Shown: positions 16,415-24,796 of the stretch, in pieces | How the letters are laid out: the number at the start of each line of letters is the position of its first letter | Position numbering within the stretch: position 1 is the first letter of the stretch | Assembly (NCBI RefSeq): GCF_001447355.1 | Contig: NZ_JXBW01000003.1 | Coordinates: 62,001-126,000 of the forward strand | DNA: 64,000 bases | Direction: 5' to 3' | Origin: Alicyclobacillus tolerans | GTDB taxonomy: Bacteria > Bacillota > Bacilli > Alicyclobacillales > Alicyclobacillaceae | Position numbers and translations under genes: made by a program | The notes under the pieces: generated by a model | The model's input: only the letters and a program-made list of their open reading frames with translations | Told to the model about the DNA's origin: nothing | Database searches by the model: none

Positions 16415-17515
16415 TTAGCTGCGGACAGCCGACATGACCAAATCGTACAGCCGTTCGACAGCCTCTGGTTGTCCGAATGACTTCGCGCGTTCCTTCATCG
16501 CTGCGAGCTTGTCCGGCTTCAGCAACTCGACCACACCATCCCACAGCAGATCCACCGTCAAGTCCTGTTCGCGTATCATCGCAGCGGCCCCAGCATGCAC
16601 GAGATTGCGCGCGTTCTCCTCCTGGTGGTTCGCTGTCACATACGGACTTGGGATCAGGATGGACGCGATACCTAAAGCGCAAATTTCAGCAAGAGTACTG
16701 CTTCCGGCGCGGCTAATGATCAAGTCGACGTGCGGCAATAAGCTTGGCATGTCAGAAATAAACGGATGTATGGAGACATTTCGCGGCAACTCCCCTAACT
16801 CGCGCCGAGTCTCATCGTAATGCGCTTCGCCAGTGACAAACAGGCAGCGCCAATCCGGATGCTGCGCAAACCGCGGCAACATTTGGGCGATCATCCGGTT
16901 GACTGACTCCGAGCCCCGGCTGCCGGTAAAAATGAGGACAACCTTTTGCCCGCGCAAAATGCGATAGGTATCCAAGGCTTGTCGCTTGGCCGCAGAATCG
17001 ACCGAGACGACCTCGCTAGCGCGCGGATTTCCTGTGACGACAACGCGCCTGGCGCCCCGGAAATACCTCTCGCTTTCGGGAAAACACACAGCCACGGCCT
17101 CACTTTTGCGCGCACACAGTTGGTTTGTCAGCCCTGGGCGGGCATTGCCCTCCCAAATCACGCTCGGAATTCCAAGCGACTTGGCGGCGAAGACCACCGG
17201 CAACGTGACGAAGCCGCCGGTGCCGACGACAACGTCTGGACGAAAGCGCCGTAAGAGGCGCCGCGCCTGAAAATAGCCGCGTGCTGTGACGAGCAACGTA
17301 CGCACCGCTTGCAGCGATACCTGTCTGCGTAGCCCAGCGGCGTCGACTGTGACAAAGGGCAAATCGAGCGGCCGTACAATCGATTGTTCCAGTCCGTTGC
17401 GCGTGCCGATGTAGAGACAATCAAGCGGATCGATCCGCCTTTGCATATAGCGCCAAAGCGACAGCGCCGGGTAAATGTGTCCCCCAGTGCCGCCGCCCGT
17501 CAATACGACTTTCAT
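16415..17515 (-). CDS. murG: UDP-GlcNAc:undecaprenyl-PP-MurNAc-pentapeptide transferase MurG
   Basis: 366-aa GT-B glycosyltransferase converting lipid I to lipid II on the inner membrane face. It has the N-terminal VLTGGGTGGHIYPALSL loop, a second G-loop in VVGTGGFVTLPVVFAA and the donor-site segments IFTGSRGSESVN and ISRAGSSTLAEICALG. ATG 17515 overlaps the end of spoVE by 4 bp. A 100-bp gap separates it from murB. Confidence 0.97.
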   Translation of the reverse strand: MKVVLTGGGTGGHIYPALSLWRYMQRRIDPLDCLYIGTRNGLEQSIVRPLDLPFVTVDAAGLRRQVSLQAVRTLLVTARGYFQARRLLRRFRPDVVVGTGGFVTLPVVFAAKSLGIPSVIWEGNARPGLTNQLCARKSEAVAVCFPESERYFRGARRVVVTGNPRASEVVSVDSAAKRQALDTYRILRGQKVVLIFTGSRGSESVNRMIAQMLPRFAQHPDWRCLFVTGEAHYDETRRELGELPRNVSIHPFISDMPSLLPHVDLIISRAGSSTLAEICALGIASILIPSPYVTANHQEENARNLVHAGAAAMIREQDLTVDLLWDGVVELLKPDKLAAMKERAKSFGQPEAVERLYDLVMSAVRS

Positions 17516-18630
17516 CGAACCACTCCAGCCTGCTTCGAGATATTCAAGAGAATCCCGACGCCGCTGAGCAAGAGCGTCAAGGACGATCCGCCGTAACTAA
17601 TAAACGGCAAAGTGATGCCTGTCGCCGGGATCGATCCCGTGACGACGCCGATGTTGATCAAAACCTGCACGGCAATCATGCCAGTAATGCCGACGCCAAG
17701 TAAAGTCCCAAACTCGTCTGGGGCATAAATGGCCGCGCGTATACCGCGCCACACCAGGACGGCAAACAGCAGCAAGACGCAGATGCCACCCAGGAGCCCT
17801 AACTCCTCGCCGATAATGGAGAAGATAAAGTCTGTCTGCGGTTCAGGCAAGTAGAGGAACTTCTGACGGCTGTTGCCAAGACCAAGACCCAAAATACCGC
17901 CGGACCCAAGCGCGTATAACGACTGGATAATCTGATAACCTTTGCCCAGCGGGTATTTCCATGGATCAATGAAGGCAGCAATGCGATCCATTCGATAGGG
18001 CGCGACCGCGACGAGACCGCCAAAACCGAGCATGCCGACGCCGAAAAGCGCTCCCAAATGCGACATTCGGGTGCCGGCTGCAAAGAGCATGATGACGGTC
18101 GTCCCCATGATCACGACGCTCTGCCCGAGGTCTGGTTCAAGCATGATGAGGCCCACTGCAACCAAGGCAAGTCCCATGGGCGGCACAAAGCCACGCCAGA
18201 ACGAGTGCATGCGATCCGCCGATTCGGCGAGCAGATGGGCGAGAAATACGACCAGCCCGAGTTTGGCAAATTCGGATGGTTGAATGCCAAGCGATCCGAT
18301 GCCAAGCCACGCCTTCGAGCCGCCGCGGTTGACGCCCACAATGAGCACCAAGACAAGCATGGCGAAGCTGGCGACGGCGAGCTTAGGCGCGTGTTTGCGC
18401 CACACGTGGTAATCGATGCGGGAGAACCAAAACATGCAGAGGACGCCGATGATCGCCCAGATCAATTGGCGCTTGGAAAAATAGAACGGGTCGCCGAAGC
18501 GCGTCGCAGACACGACGGACGAGGCACTGTGCACCATCGTGATCCCAAACGATAAGAGGACCAGAATGACGCCGACAATTGCGAGATCGCCCGCCTGACG
18601 CGGCGTAGAAGTGGCGCGAGTCTGAAACAA
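17512..18630 (-). CDS. spoVE: SEDS family glycosyltransferase SpoVE/FtsW
   Basis: 372-aa polytopic protein with about ten membrane spans. It belongs to the SEDS peptidoglycan polymerases that pair with class B PBPs. Hallmarks are the long extracellular loop with KYPLGKGYQIIQSLYALGSGG, the FIFSIIGEELGLLGG segment and the C-terminal LPFISYGGSSL. The slot between murD and murG holds spoVE in B. subtilis, where it works with SpoVD in spore cortex synthesis; a general division FtsW role cannot be excluded from sequence. Confidence 0.93.
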   Translation of the reverse strand: MFQTRATSTPRQAGDLAIVGVILVLLSFGITMVHSASSVVSATRFGDPFYFSKRQLIWAIIGVLCMFWFSRIDYHVWRKHAPKLAVASFAMLVLVLIVGVNRGGSKAWLGIGSLGIQPSEFAKLGLVVFLAHLLAESADRMHSFWRGFVPPMGLALVAVGLIMLEPDLGQSVVIMGTTVIMLFAAGTRMSHLGALFGVGMLGFGGLVAVAPYRMDRIAAFIDPWKYPLGKGYQIIQSLYALGSGGILGLGLGNSRQKFLYLPEPQTDFIFSIIGEELGLLGGICVLLLFAVLVWRGIRAAIYAPDEFGTLLGVGITGMIAVQVLINIGVVTGSIPATGITLPFISYGGSSLTLLLSGVGILLNISKQAGVVR

Positions 18631-18751
18631 ATTGGCCCCTCCTCAGACGCACCGGTGCCTGACAAACCGCTCGCGAGCGAGCTGGCGCTGGCACAGGCTG
18701 TGTGAGCGGCCCGCGTGGGCGGCGATCACAAGCCGCCCATTGGACACGCTG

Positions 18752-20140
18752 CTACAGTCTATGCACAGCCTCTTTGAACATGCTTCCCCGAACTTCAAAC
18801 GAACTAAACATGTCCCAACTCGCGCATGCGGGTGACAGCAATACGGTGTCCCCCGGCTCGGCAAGGCCATAAGCGCGTTGTACAGCCTCGTCGAGCGAGG
18901 ACGCAAGTTCAATCTGCTCGACCCCGGCTCGCTGACACGTATCCCGCAACGCCTCGCGCGTCTGGCCAAGGCACACGGCAGCCTTGACGCGCCCGCGCAA
19001 CTCCGGCAGCAACGAGTCAAACGACAGTCCACGGTCCAGTCCACCCGCAATCCATACAATACCATGCGCGAACGAACGCAGGGCTTGGCGCGCCGCGTCT
19101 GGATTGGTCGCCTTCGAATCGTTGTAATAGCGCACGCCATGAAGTTCCCGCACAAACTCGAGGCGATGTTCGACGCCTTGAAAAGTTGCTGCAACCTGCC
19201 GAATGGCCTCGTCAGACGCCCCGGCTGCCTGTGCCAACGCGGCCGCAGCGACGACATTTTGCAAGTTGTGGCGGCCCGGCAATGCCACCTCCGCGATGGG
19301 CAACAATCTGCGGACATCGCCGCGCTCTGCGATCACGATATGCTCATCCTGGACGCCGACGCCGAAGGCAAAACGCGCGTGATCGACGCTGAAATAGTGC
19401 ACGTCCGCACGTAAGCGCGATGCACCGCCGGCGACGAGATCCTGATCCGCATTGAGCACGGCAGTGTCGCCCTGCTCCATATTGGCAAACATCTTCCATT
19501 TCGCTTCCTGATAGGCTTCGAATGTGCCATGGTAATCGAGGTGCGCCGGGTAGAAGTTGAGCAAGGCCGCTCCTCGCGGCCGAAAGCGCCAGGTGCCCAT
19601 CAATTGAAAGCTGGATACCTCAAGCACAACCGGTTCATCCGTCGGCTCCTCTAGCACCGCCTCGGCAAACGGCGTCCCAATGTTGCCCCCGACAAAAGGA
19701 AGCCGTCCTGCCGCGCGCAGCATCTCGCCGACGAGCGTCGTCGTCGTCGTCTTGCCGTTCGATCCGGTGATGGCATAAATAGGCCGTTCTGTGAACCACG
19801 ACGCCACTTCGATCTCGCTGAAAATAGGCACCCTGTTTGCGGCGAGTTGCTCAATGAACGGAACTGTATACGGAATGCCAGGGCTTTTCACGACAAACTG
19901 CCATGGCGTATGAAGCAATTCTGGCGGATGCCCGCCAAAGACAAACTGTACACCATGCCCTGCTAGGGCCTTGATGCCTTCATCCGCTTCTGGCTTGTCA
20001 CCGCGATCCGTCACGGTCACGCGAAAGCCGCGCCCTGCCAACAAACGAGCAGCCGCGGCCCCACTTTTGCCATATCCGACGACGAGCACGTGTCCCGGTT
20101 CGCGCAACCACAGAGAAAGAGGTTCGCCATACCTGTCCAC
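18752..20140 (-). CDS. murD: UDP-N-acetylmuramoyl-L-alanine--D-glutamate ligase MurD
   Basis: 462-aa Mur ligase adding D-Glu to UDP-MurNAc-L-Ala. The UMP-binding N-domain starts VLVVGYGKSGAAAARLLAGRG. The ATP loop is ITGSNGKTTTTTLVGEML. The central domain has NFYPAHLDYHGTFEAYQEAK, and the C-domain has YYNDSKATNPDAARQAL and WIAGGLDRG. Length and order are normal. A 121-bp gap follows before spoVE. Confidence 0.97.
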   Translation of the reverse strand: MDRYGEPLSLWLREPGHVLVVGYGKSGAAAARLLAGRGFRVTVTDRGDKPEADEGIKALAGHGVQFVFGGHPPELLHTPWQFVVKSPGIPYTVPFIEQLAANRVPIFSEIEVASWFTERPIYAITGSNGKTTTTTLVGEMLRAAGRLPFVGGNIGTPFAEAVLEEPTDEPVVLEVSSFQLMGTWRFRPRGAALLNFYPAHLDYHGTFEAYQEAKWKMFANMEQGDTAVLNADQDLVAGGASRLRADVHYFSVDHARFAFGVGVQDEHIVIAERGDVRRLLPIAEVALPGRHNLQNVVAAAALAQAAGASDEAIRQVAATFQGVEHRLEFVRELHGVRYYNDSKATNPDAARQALRSFAHGIVWIAGGLDRGLSFDSLLPELRGRVKAAVCLGQTREALRDTCQRAGVEQIELASSLDEAVQRAYGLAEPGDTVLLSPACASWDMFSSFEVRGSMFKEAVHRL

Positions 20141-20163
20141 TTCCGGTCACCTTCCGTTTCGTT

Positions 20164-21132
20164 TTAGTAGGACAAGAGTGCGAGTGTGCCAAACGCACAA
20201 ATGAACGAGGCAAACCAGAACAGAAGCACGACTTCCCACTCCGACCAGCCGCCAAGTTCAAAGTGATGGTGTAGGGGGCTCATGCGAAACACACGTCGGC
20301 CAAAAGTCCGGTACGAAAACACCTGAATCATCACCGACAAAGCCTCGATCACAAACACCAGCCCGAACAGAATCAGCGCAAGCTCACTGTGCGTGAGCAC
20401 GGCAACCATCGCCAGCCCTCCGCCGATCGCAAGCGAGCCTGTGTCCCCCATGAACACTTTTGCCGGGTGGCGGTTGAACGCCAAGAACGCAGCCAAAGCA
20501 CCAACCATCGCTGCACAGAACAGCGCGACGTCGTAATTCGTGTGCCAATACGCGTAGATGGCGTACGCCGCAAAGACCATGATGGCCGAACCGGAGAGCA
20601 GTCCATCCAATCCGTCAGTCAAATTCACCGCGTTGGTCGTACCCACCAGCACCAACAGGAGAAAAACAATATACAATACGCCAATCGATAATGCCCAGTT
20701 CGAAAATGGGATGTGAATGGCAAAGCCTTCGCTGCGCCCTTGCTGCAGGTACAGCATCAAAAAGAGCAAAATGGTCAACAGACTTTGCAACACGATTTTT
20801 TGCTTTGCCGTCAATCCCAGATTGCGCTTTTTGAGGATTTTAATCAAATCGTCGGCAAAGCCAATGAGACCAAACCCGACCGTCGCCACCAACAACATCG
20901 CCGTGTCGAGATTGTCAAACGCAAACCTAAGCGTCGTCAACACGACCGCGATAAGAATGATGACCCCACCCATTGTCGGCGTCCCCGCTTTCACCTGATG
21001 GTGTTGCGGGCCCTCTTCGCGGATCGATTGGCCAAATTTCAAACGGTGCAAAATAGGAATTGCGATGGGCCCGAGCAAAAGCCCGATCGCAAATGCCGCG
21101 ATCGCTGTAAATAGTAAGGCCTGTAAGTCCAA
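20164..21132 (-). CDS. mraY: Phospho-N-acetylmuramoyl-pentapeptide transferase MraY
   Basis: 322-aa integral membrane enzyme with about ten spans that makes lipid I from UDP-MurNAc-pentapeptide and undecaprenyl phosphate. Catalytic motifs are present: GFADDLIKILKKRNLGL, NAVNLTDGLDGLLSG and the C-terminal HHHFELGGWSEWEVV. TMGGVIILIAVV near residue 52 is also conserved. It lies between murE and murD. Confidence 0.97.
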   Translation of the reverse strand: MDLQALLFTAIAAFAIGLLLGPIAIPILHRLKFGQSIREEGPQHHQVKAGTPTMGGVIILIAVVLTTLRFAFDNLDTAMLLVATVGFGLIGFADDLIKILKKRNLGLTAKQKIVLQSLLTILLFLMLYLQQGRSEGFAIHIPFSNWALSIGVLYIVFLLLVLVGTTNAVNLTDGLDGLLSGSAIMVFAAYAIYAYWHTNYDVALFCAAMVGALAAFLAFNRHPAKVFMGDTGSLAIGGGLAMVAVLTHSELALILFGLVFVIEALSVMIQVFSYRTFGRRVFRMSPLHHHFELGGWSEWEVVLLFWFASFICAFGTLALLSY

Positions 21133-21192
21133 CTTCAGTTCCCCCTAAAACGCGTGGCCGAATTGGCCATCCGACCTTTCTTCGGGCAACTC

Positions 21193-22689
21193 CTAAAACT
21201 GATCGCGCAAATCCGCAATCGCCAGGCGCGCCTCTTCGCGATCATCGAAGTGCAATCGCTCGCTGCCGATGATCTGATAGTCCTCGTGGCCCTTCCCCGC
21301 GATTACGACAATGTCTGCAGGCCGTGCTTCGCGTATGGCATCCCGTATCGCTTGCCGCCTGTCGACCTGCTCCCGCACTTTGCTGGCGAGATTAGCCGGT
21401 ATGCCCGCTCGCATATCGGCGAGAATGGCATATGGGTCTTCACTACGCGGGTTGTCACTAGTAAAGATCGCAAGATCGGCAAGCTGGGCAGCCGTTTCGG
21501 CCATGCGCGGACGCTTCGTGCGATCGCGATCGCCGCCGCAACCAATAACGACAATGACCCGGCCCGCGGCAAACTCCCGCACACTGGTGAGGATGTTCGC
21601 GACGCCGTCCGGTGTGTGTGCGTAATCGACAAACACGCCGAACGGCTGACCGCCGTCGATCCGCTCGCAACGCCCCGGGACACCGGCATAGGAAGCAAGT
21701 CCAGTAGCAATGGTGTCAAGCTGAACGCCCTCGACCAGCGCGATCGCGATCGCCGCAAGGGCGTTGTACACATTAAAACGGCCAATCAAGCCTGTGTGTG
21801 CAGTGAGAATTCCGACCGGCGTGCGCACGCGCAACTGTGCCCCGGCTGCCGACAATTGTACGTCTTCGGCCCGAATGTCAGCCTCGCGTTCGATGCCGTA
21901 GGTCAAAATTGGCGCGGTGGTCGCATCCATCATCGTTTGTGCCCACGGATCGTCGGCATTGATTACCGCGTGTGGGGCATTGCCCGTCGATTCGTCAAAC
22001 GCGTTGCCGAGACGAGCGAACAAAAGTGACTTGGCCGCTGCATAGCGCTCCATGGTGCCGTGAAAATCGAGATGATCCTGGGTCAAGTTGGTGAATGCAG
22101 CGCTCGCAAACGCGACCCCCGCGGCGCGCCGCTCGACCAGTGCATGCGATGATACTTCCATCACCGCATGGGAACAGCCCGCATCGGCAAACGCCCGCAA
22201 CAGCCGGTGCACTTCGACCGCCTCTGGCGTCGTGTTGGGCAACGGAAGTTCAACGTCACCGTACTTCGCACCCACCGTACCAATGACACCCGTCCGCTTG
22301 CCGGCCACCTCCAAAAGATGGCGGACCAAATGCGTCACCGTCGTCTTACCGTTCGTGCCTGTGACACCAACCACTCGCAACCGCCGCGACGGCCGCCCAA
22401 ACAGGCGATCCGCCAGCAGTGCGGACATGTGCCTGGAATCGCGAACGATGACTTGTGGCACGTCACGGCGAATGTTCTCGATCCGGCGTTCGACCAAAAG
22501 GGCGGCCGCTCCGTTTTCCACCGCCTGCGCCGCGAACGCATGGCCGTCAACCGTATGTCCCGGAATTGCCGCGAACAACGTCCCTGCGGTCGCCTGCCGA
22601 GAATCGGTGACGATGTGCAATATATCAGGGTTCTCGGCGCCCGTAATTTGATAGTTGAGAAACGGCTGTACAAGCTGTCTCAAACGCAT
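21193..22689 (-). CDS. murE: UDP-MurNAc-L-Ala-D-Glu--2,6-diaminopimelate ligase MurE
   Basis: 498-aa Mur ligase. The ATP loop is GVTGTNGKTTVTHLVRHLL, the carbamylated-Lys region is near FTNLTQDHLDFHGTMERY, and the specificity motif is DNPRSEDP. The DNPR form indicates meso-diaminopimelate rather than lysine (family knowledge), so the wall is meso-DAP type. ATG 22689 starts MRLRQLVQPFLNYQ with GAGGGGGAT just upstream; the frame is open to 22737 but that segment is not MurE-like. Confidence 0.96.
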   Translation of the reverse strand: MRLRQLVQPFLNYQITGAENPDILHIVTDSRQATAGTLFAAIPGHTVDGHAFAAQAVENGAAALLVERRIENIRRDVPQVIVRDSRHMSALLADRLFGRPSRRLRVVGVTGTNGKTTVTHLVRHLLEVAGKRTGVIGTVGAKYGDVELPLPNTTPEAVEVHRLLRAFADAGCSHAVMEVSSHALVERRAAGVAFASAAFTNLTQDHLDFHGTMERYAAAKSLLFARLGNAFDESTGNAPHAVINADDPWAQTMMDATTAPILTYGIEREADIRAEDVQLSAAGAQLRVRTPVGILTAHTGLIGRFNVYNALAAIAIALVEGVQLDTIATGLASYAGVPGRCERIDGGQPFGVFVDYAHTPDGVANILTSVREFAAGRVIVVIGCGGDRDRTKRPRMAETAAQLADLAIFTSDNPRSEDPYAILADMRAGIPANLASKVREQVDRRQAIRDAIREARPADIVVIAGKGHEDYQIIGSERLHFDDREEARLAIADLRDQF

Positions 22690-22761
22690 GGCTATCCCCC
22701 CTCGAGGCTCAGAGATTGGCCTCAGGTCCATTGGCAACTCTATTGGTTTGCCTCCACCTTG

Positions 22762-24726
22762 TCAATTGCCGCTGGGCTTGCCATCGCCCAGGTACAACCT
22801 GATGACGCTACCCGGCTCCACCTTGCTACCACCTGCCGGTGATTGCGCGACAACGACCTGGCCTTGGCCCTGAATGTCGACCTTAAGATTTGCGGAATTT
22901 TGCAACGCAAGATTTTGCGCCTGCTTCAGCGTCAACCCTTGGAAATTCGGCACCGTGACAGGCGGCACTTCGGGATAACGATACTTCTTAGGCAGCCCCT
23001 CTGGGCTTGGTTGGACGCCCATCTCATGTAAGGCATCGTCCAAGATATTGCCAACGATTGGCGCGGCAATCACGCCACCGAACACCACGCCATGTTTGGG
23101 GTGAGGATTATCAATAGCGATATAGGCTACCAGTTTCGGCTGGTTCGCCGGTGCCATGCCGATAAACGATACGATGTAGTGCCCAGATTCATAGTGCCCA
23201 TTCTTCGCGACCTGCGCGGTGCCGGTCTTACCAGCGATGCGGTAGCCATCGCGGTAGGCTTTACCGCCGCTGCCGTTGGCTACGACACTTTCGAGCGCAG
23301 ATCGCACTTGGGCAGCGGTAGCTGACGAGATGACTTGACGGACCACGGTCGGTTTCGTCTCTTCGACCACTTGCCCGGTGTCGTGGTTTAAAATTTCCGA
23401 GACGACATAGGGCTTCATCAACTTGCCACCATTGGCCACTGCCCCTACGGCCATCACCTGTTGAATGGGTGTCACCGAAACACCTTGGCCGAATGCCGTT
23501 GTGGCAAGTTCCAGTGGACCTACGCGGTTCAGTTTAAAAAGGATGCCGTTGCCTTCACCGGGAAGATCAATACCGGTCTTTTGCCCAAACCCAAAGTTGC
23601 GAATGTACGAAAATAGGCTCTCCTTCCCGAGCCGCTCACCAAGAGCGATGAAGCCAGGGTTGCACGAGTTTTCAACCACTTGCAAAAACGACTCTGATCC
23701 GTGTCCGCCTGCCTTCCAACAGCGAATGCGGTGCCCAGCCACTTCGTAATAGCCCGGATCGTAAAAACTGTCCTGCAGATTGACTTTGTTTTCTTGCAGC
23801 GCGGCTGACAGGGTGACAATTTTGAATGTGGAACCAGGCTCAAACGTCTGCCAAATAGCAAGGTTGCGGTTGTACGTCGAGGGCGAAGCATTGCGCCAAT
23901 CCGCCGGATTGAAGGTCGGATAGTTGGCCATCGCGACAATCGCGCCCGTCTGCGGATTCTCGACAATGGCCGTGACGGAATCCGGATTGTATTCCGCGAC
24001 GGCTTGTTCAATTTCGCGCTCCACGTACTGCTGTACCTGCAGGTTAATGGTCGTTTTGATATCGTCGCCATCCGTCGGTTCGACGACAGATTGTCCCTCG
24101 CCCGGAATGAGTTCGCCGTTAGCCTTCGCGTAAAAGGTGATGCCGCCCTTCTGGCCGGTGAGCACGGAGTTGTACTGTTTCTCAAGGCCAGTCAAACCAA
24201 CGTTCTCATAGCCCGTGATACCAAGCACTTGCGCAGCGAGATCGCCATACGGATAAGCGCGTTTGCCATCTTCAGTTAGATAAATGCCAGGCAAGCCAAG
24301 CGCGCGAATCTGATTCGCCTTGGCTTCCGACATCTGACGTCCGCCCGGTCGAATGTACACCATGAGCTCGCGTTGCGAAATTTGTCGCAACACACTGGCC
24401 TCCGACATGTTCAGAATGGGCGCAAGTTTTCTGGCAGTACCCGGCTTGTCCTTGATCTGGCTAGGAACCGCAACAATCGTCGGCGCTGTCGCCGTATACG
24501 TCAATGGTTGACCTGCACTGTCGAGAATGCTCCCGCGAATGCCAGCGAGTGGCACCGTCCGATCCCAGGAACTTTTCGCCAGGCCGGCAAGCCATCCCGA
24601 CTGCAGCACCTGTACAAAAAAGAGCCGTCCAACCAACGCTAGAATCGCTGCAAACAGCGTCATTAGCAACACGACTAAGCGCCGTCGCATCATTCCTCGA
24701 GTCACGCGCAACAGGTTCGCCCCCAA
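22762..24726 (-). CDS. spoVD: Sporulation-type class B penicillin-binding protein SpoVD
   Basis: 654-aa class B PBP transpeptidase. It has one N-terminal membrane anchor (about 15-37), a dimerisation domain and a transpeptidase domain with the nucleophile motif EPGSTFKIV, the SxN-type ENSCNPGFIALG and KTG in IAGKTGTAQVA. A single C-terminal PASTA domain (VPNFQGLTLKQAQNLALQNS onward) follows. The second PBP after ftsL with one PASTA domain corresponds to SpoVD, which partners SpoVE in cortex synthesis. It is 70 bp downstream of pbpB. Confidence 0.92.
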   Translation of the reverse strand: MGANLLRVTRGMMRRRLVVLLMTLFAAILALVGRLFFVQVLQSGWLAGLAKSSWDRTVPLAGIRGSILDSAGQPLTYTATAPTIVAVPSQIKDKPGTARKLAPILNMSEASVLRQISQRELMVYIRPGGRQMSEAKANQIRALGLPGIYLTEDGKRAYPYGDLAAQVLGITGYENVGLTGLEKQYNSVLTGQKGGITFYAKANGELIPGEGQSVVEPTDGDDIKTTINLQVQQYVEREIEQAVAEYNPDSVTAIVENPQTGAIVAMANYPTFNPADWRNASPSTYNRNLAIWQTFEPGSTFKIVTLSAALQENKVNLQDSFYDPGYYEVAGHRIRCWKAGGHGSESFLQVVENSCNPGFIALGERLGKESLFSYIRNFGFGQKTGIDLPGEGNGILFKLNRVGPLELATTAFGQGVSVTPIQQVMAVGAVANGGKLMKPYVVSEILNHDTGQVVEETKPTVVRQVISSATAAQVRSALESVVANGSGGKAYRDGYRIAGKTGTAQVAKNGHYESGHYIVSFIGMAPANQPKLVAYIAIDNPHPKHGVVFGGVIAAPIVGNILDDALHEMGVQPSPEGLPKKYRYPEVPPVTVPNFQGLTLKQAQNLALQNSANLKVDIQGQGQVVVAQSPAGGSKVEPGSVIRLYLGDGKPSGN

Positions 24727-24796
24727 GCCATGCTTGTTCGTTGAGACTAGCCTATGCGGACAACTCTTGAATTAGAATGCGACGGTATGTGAGTCA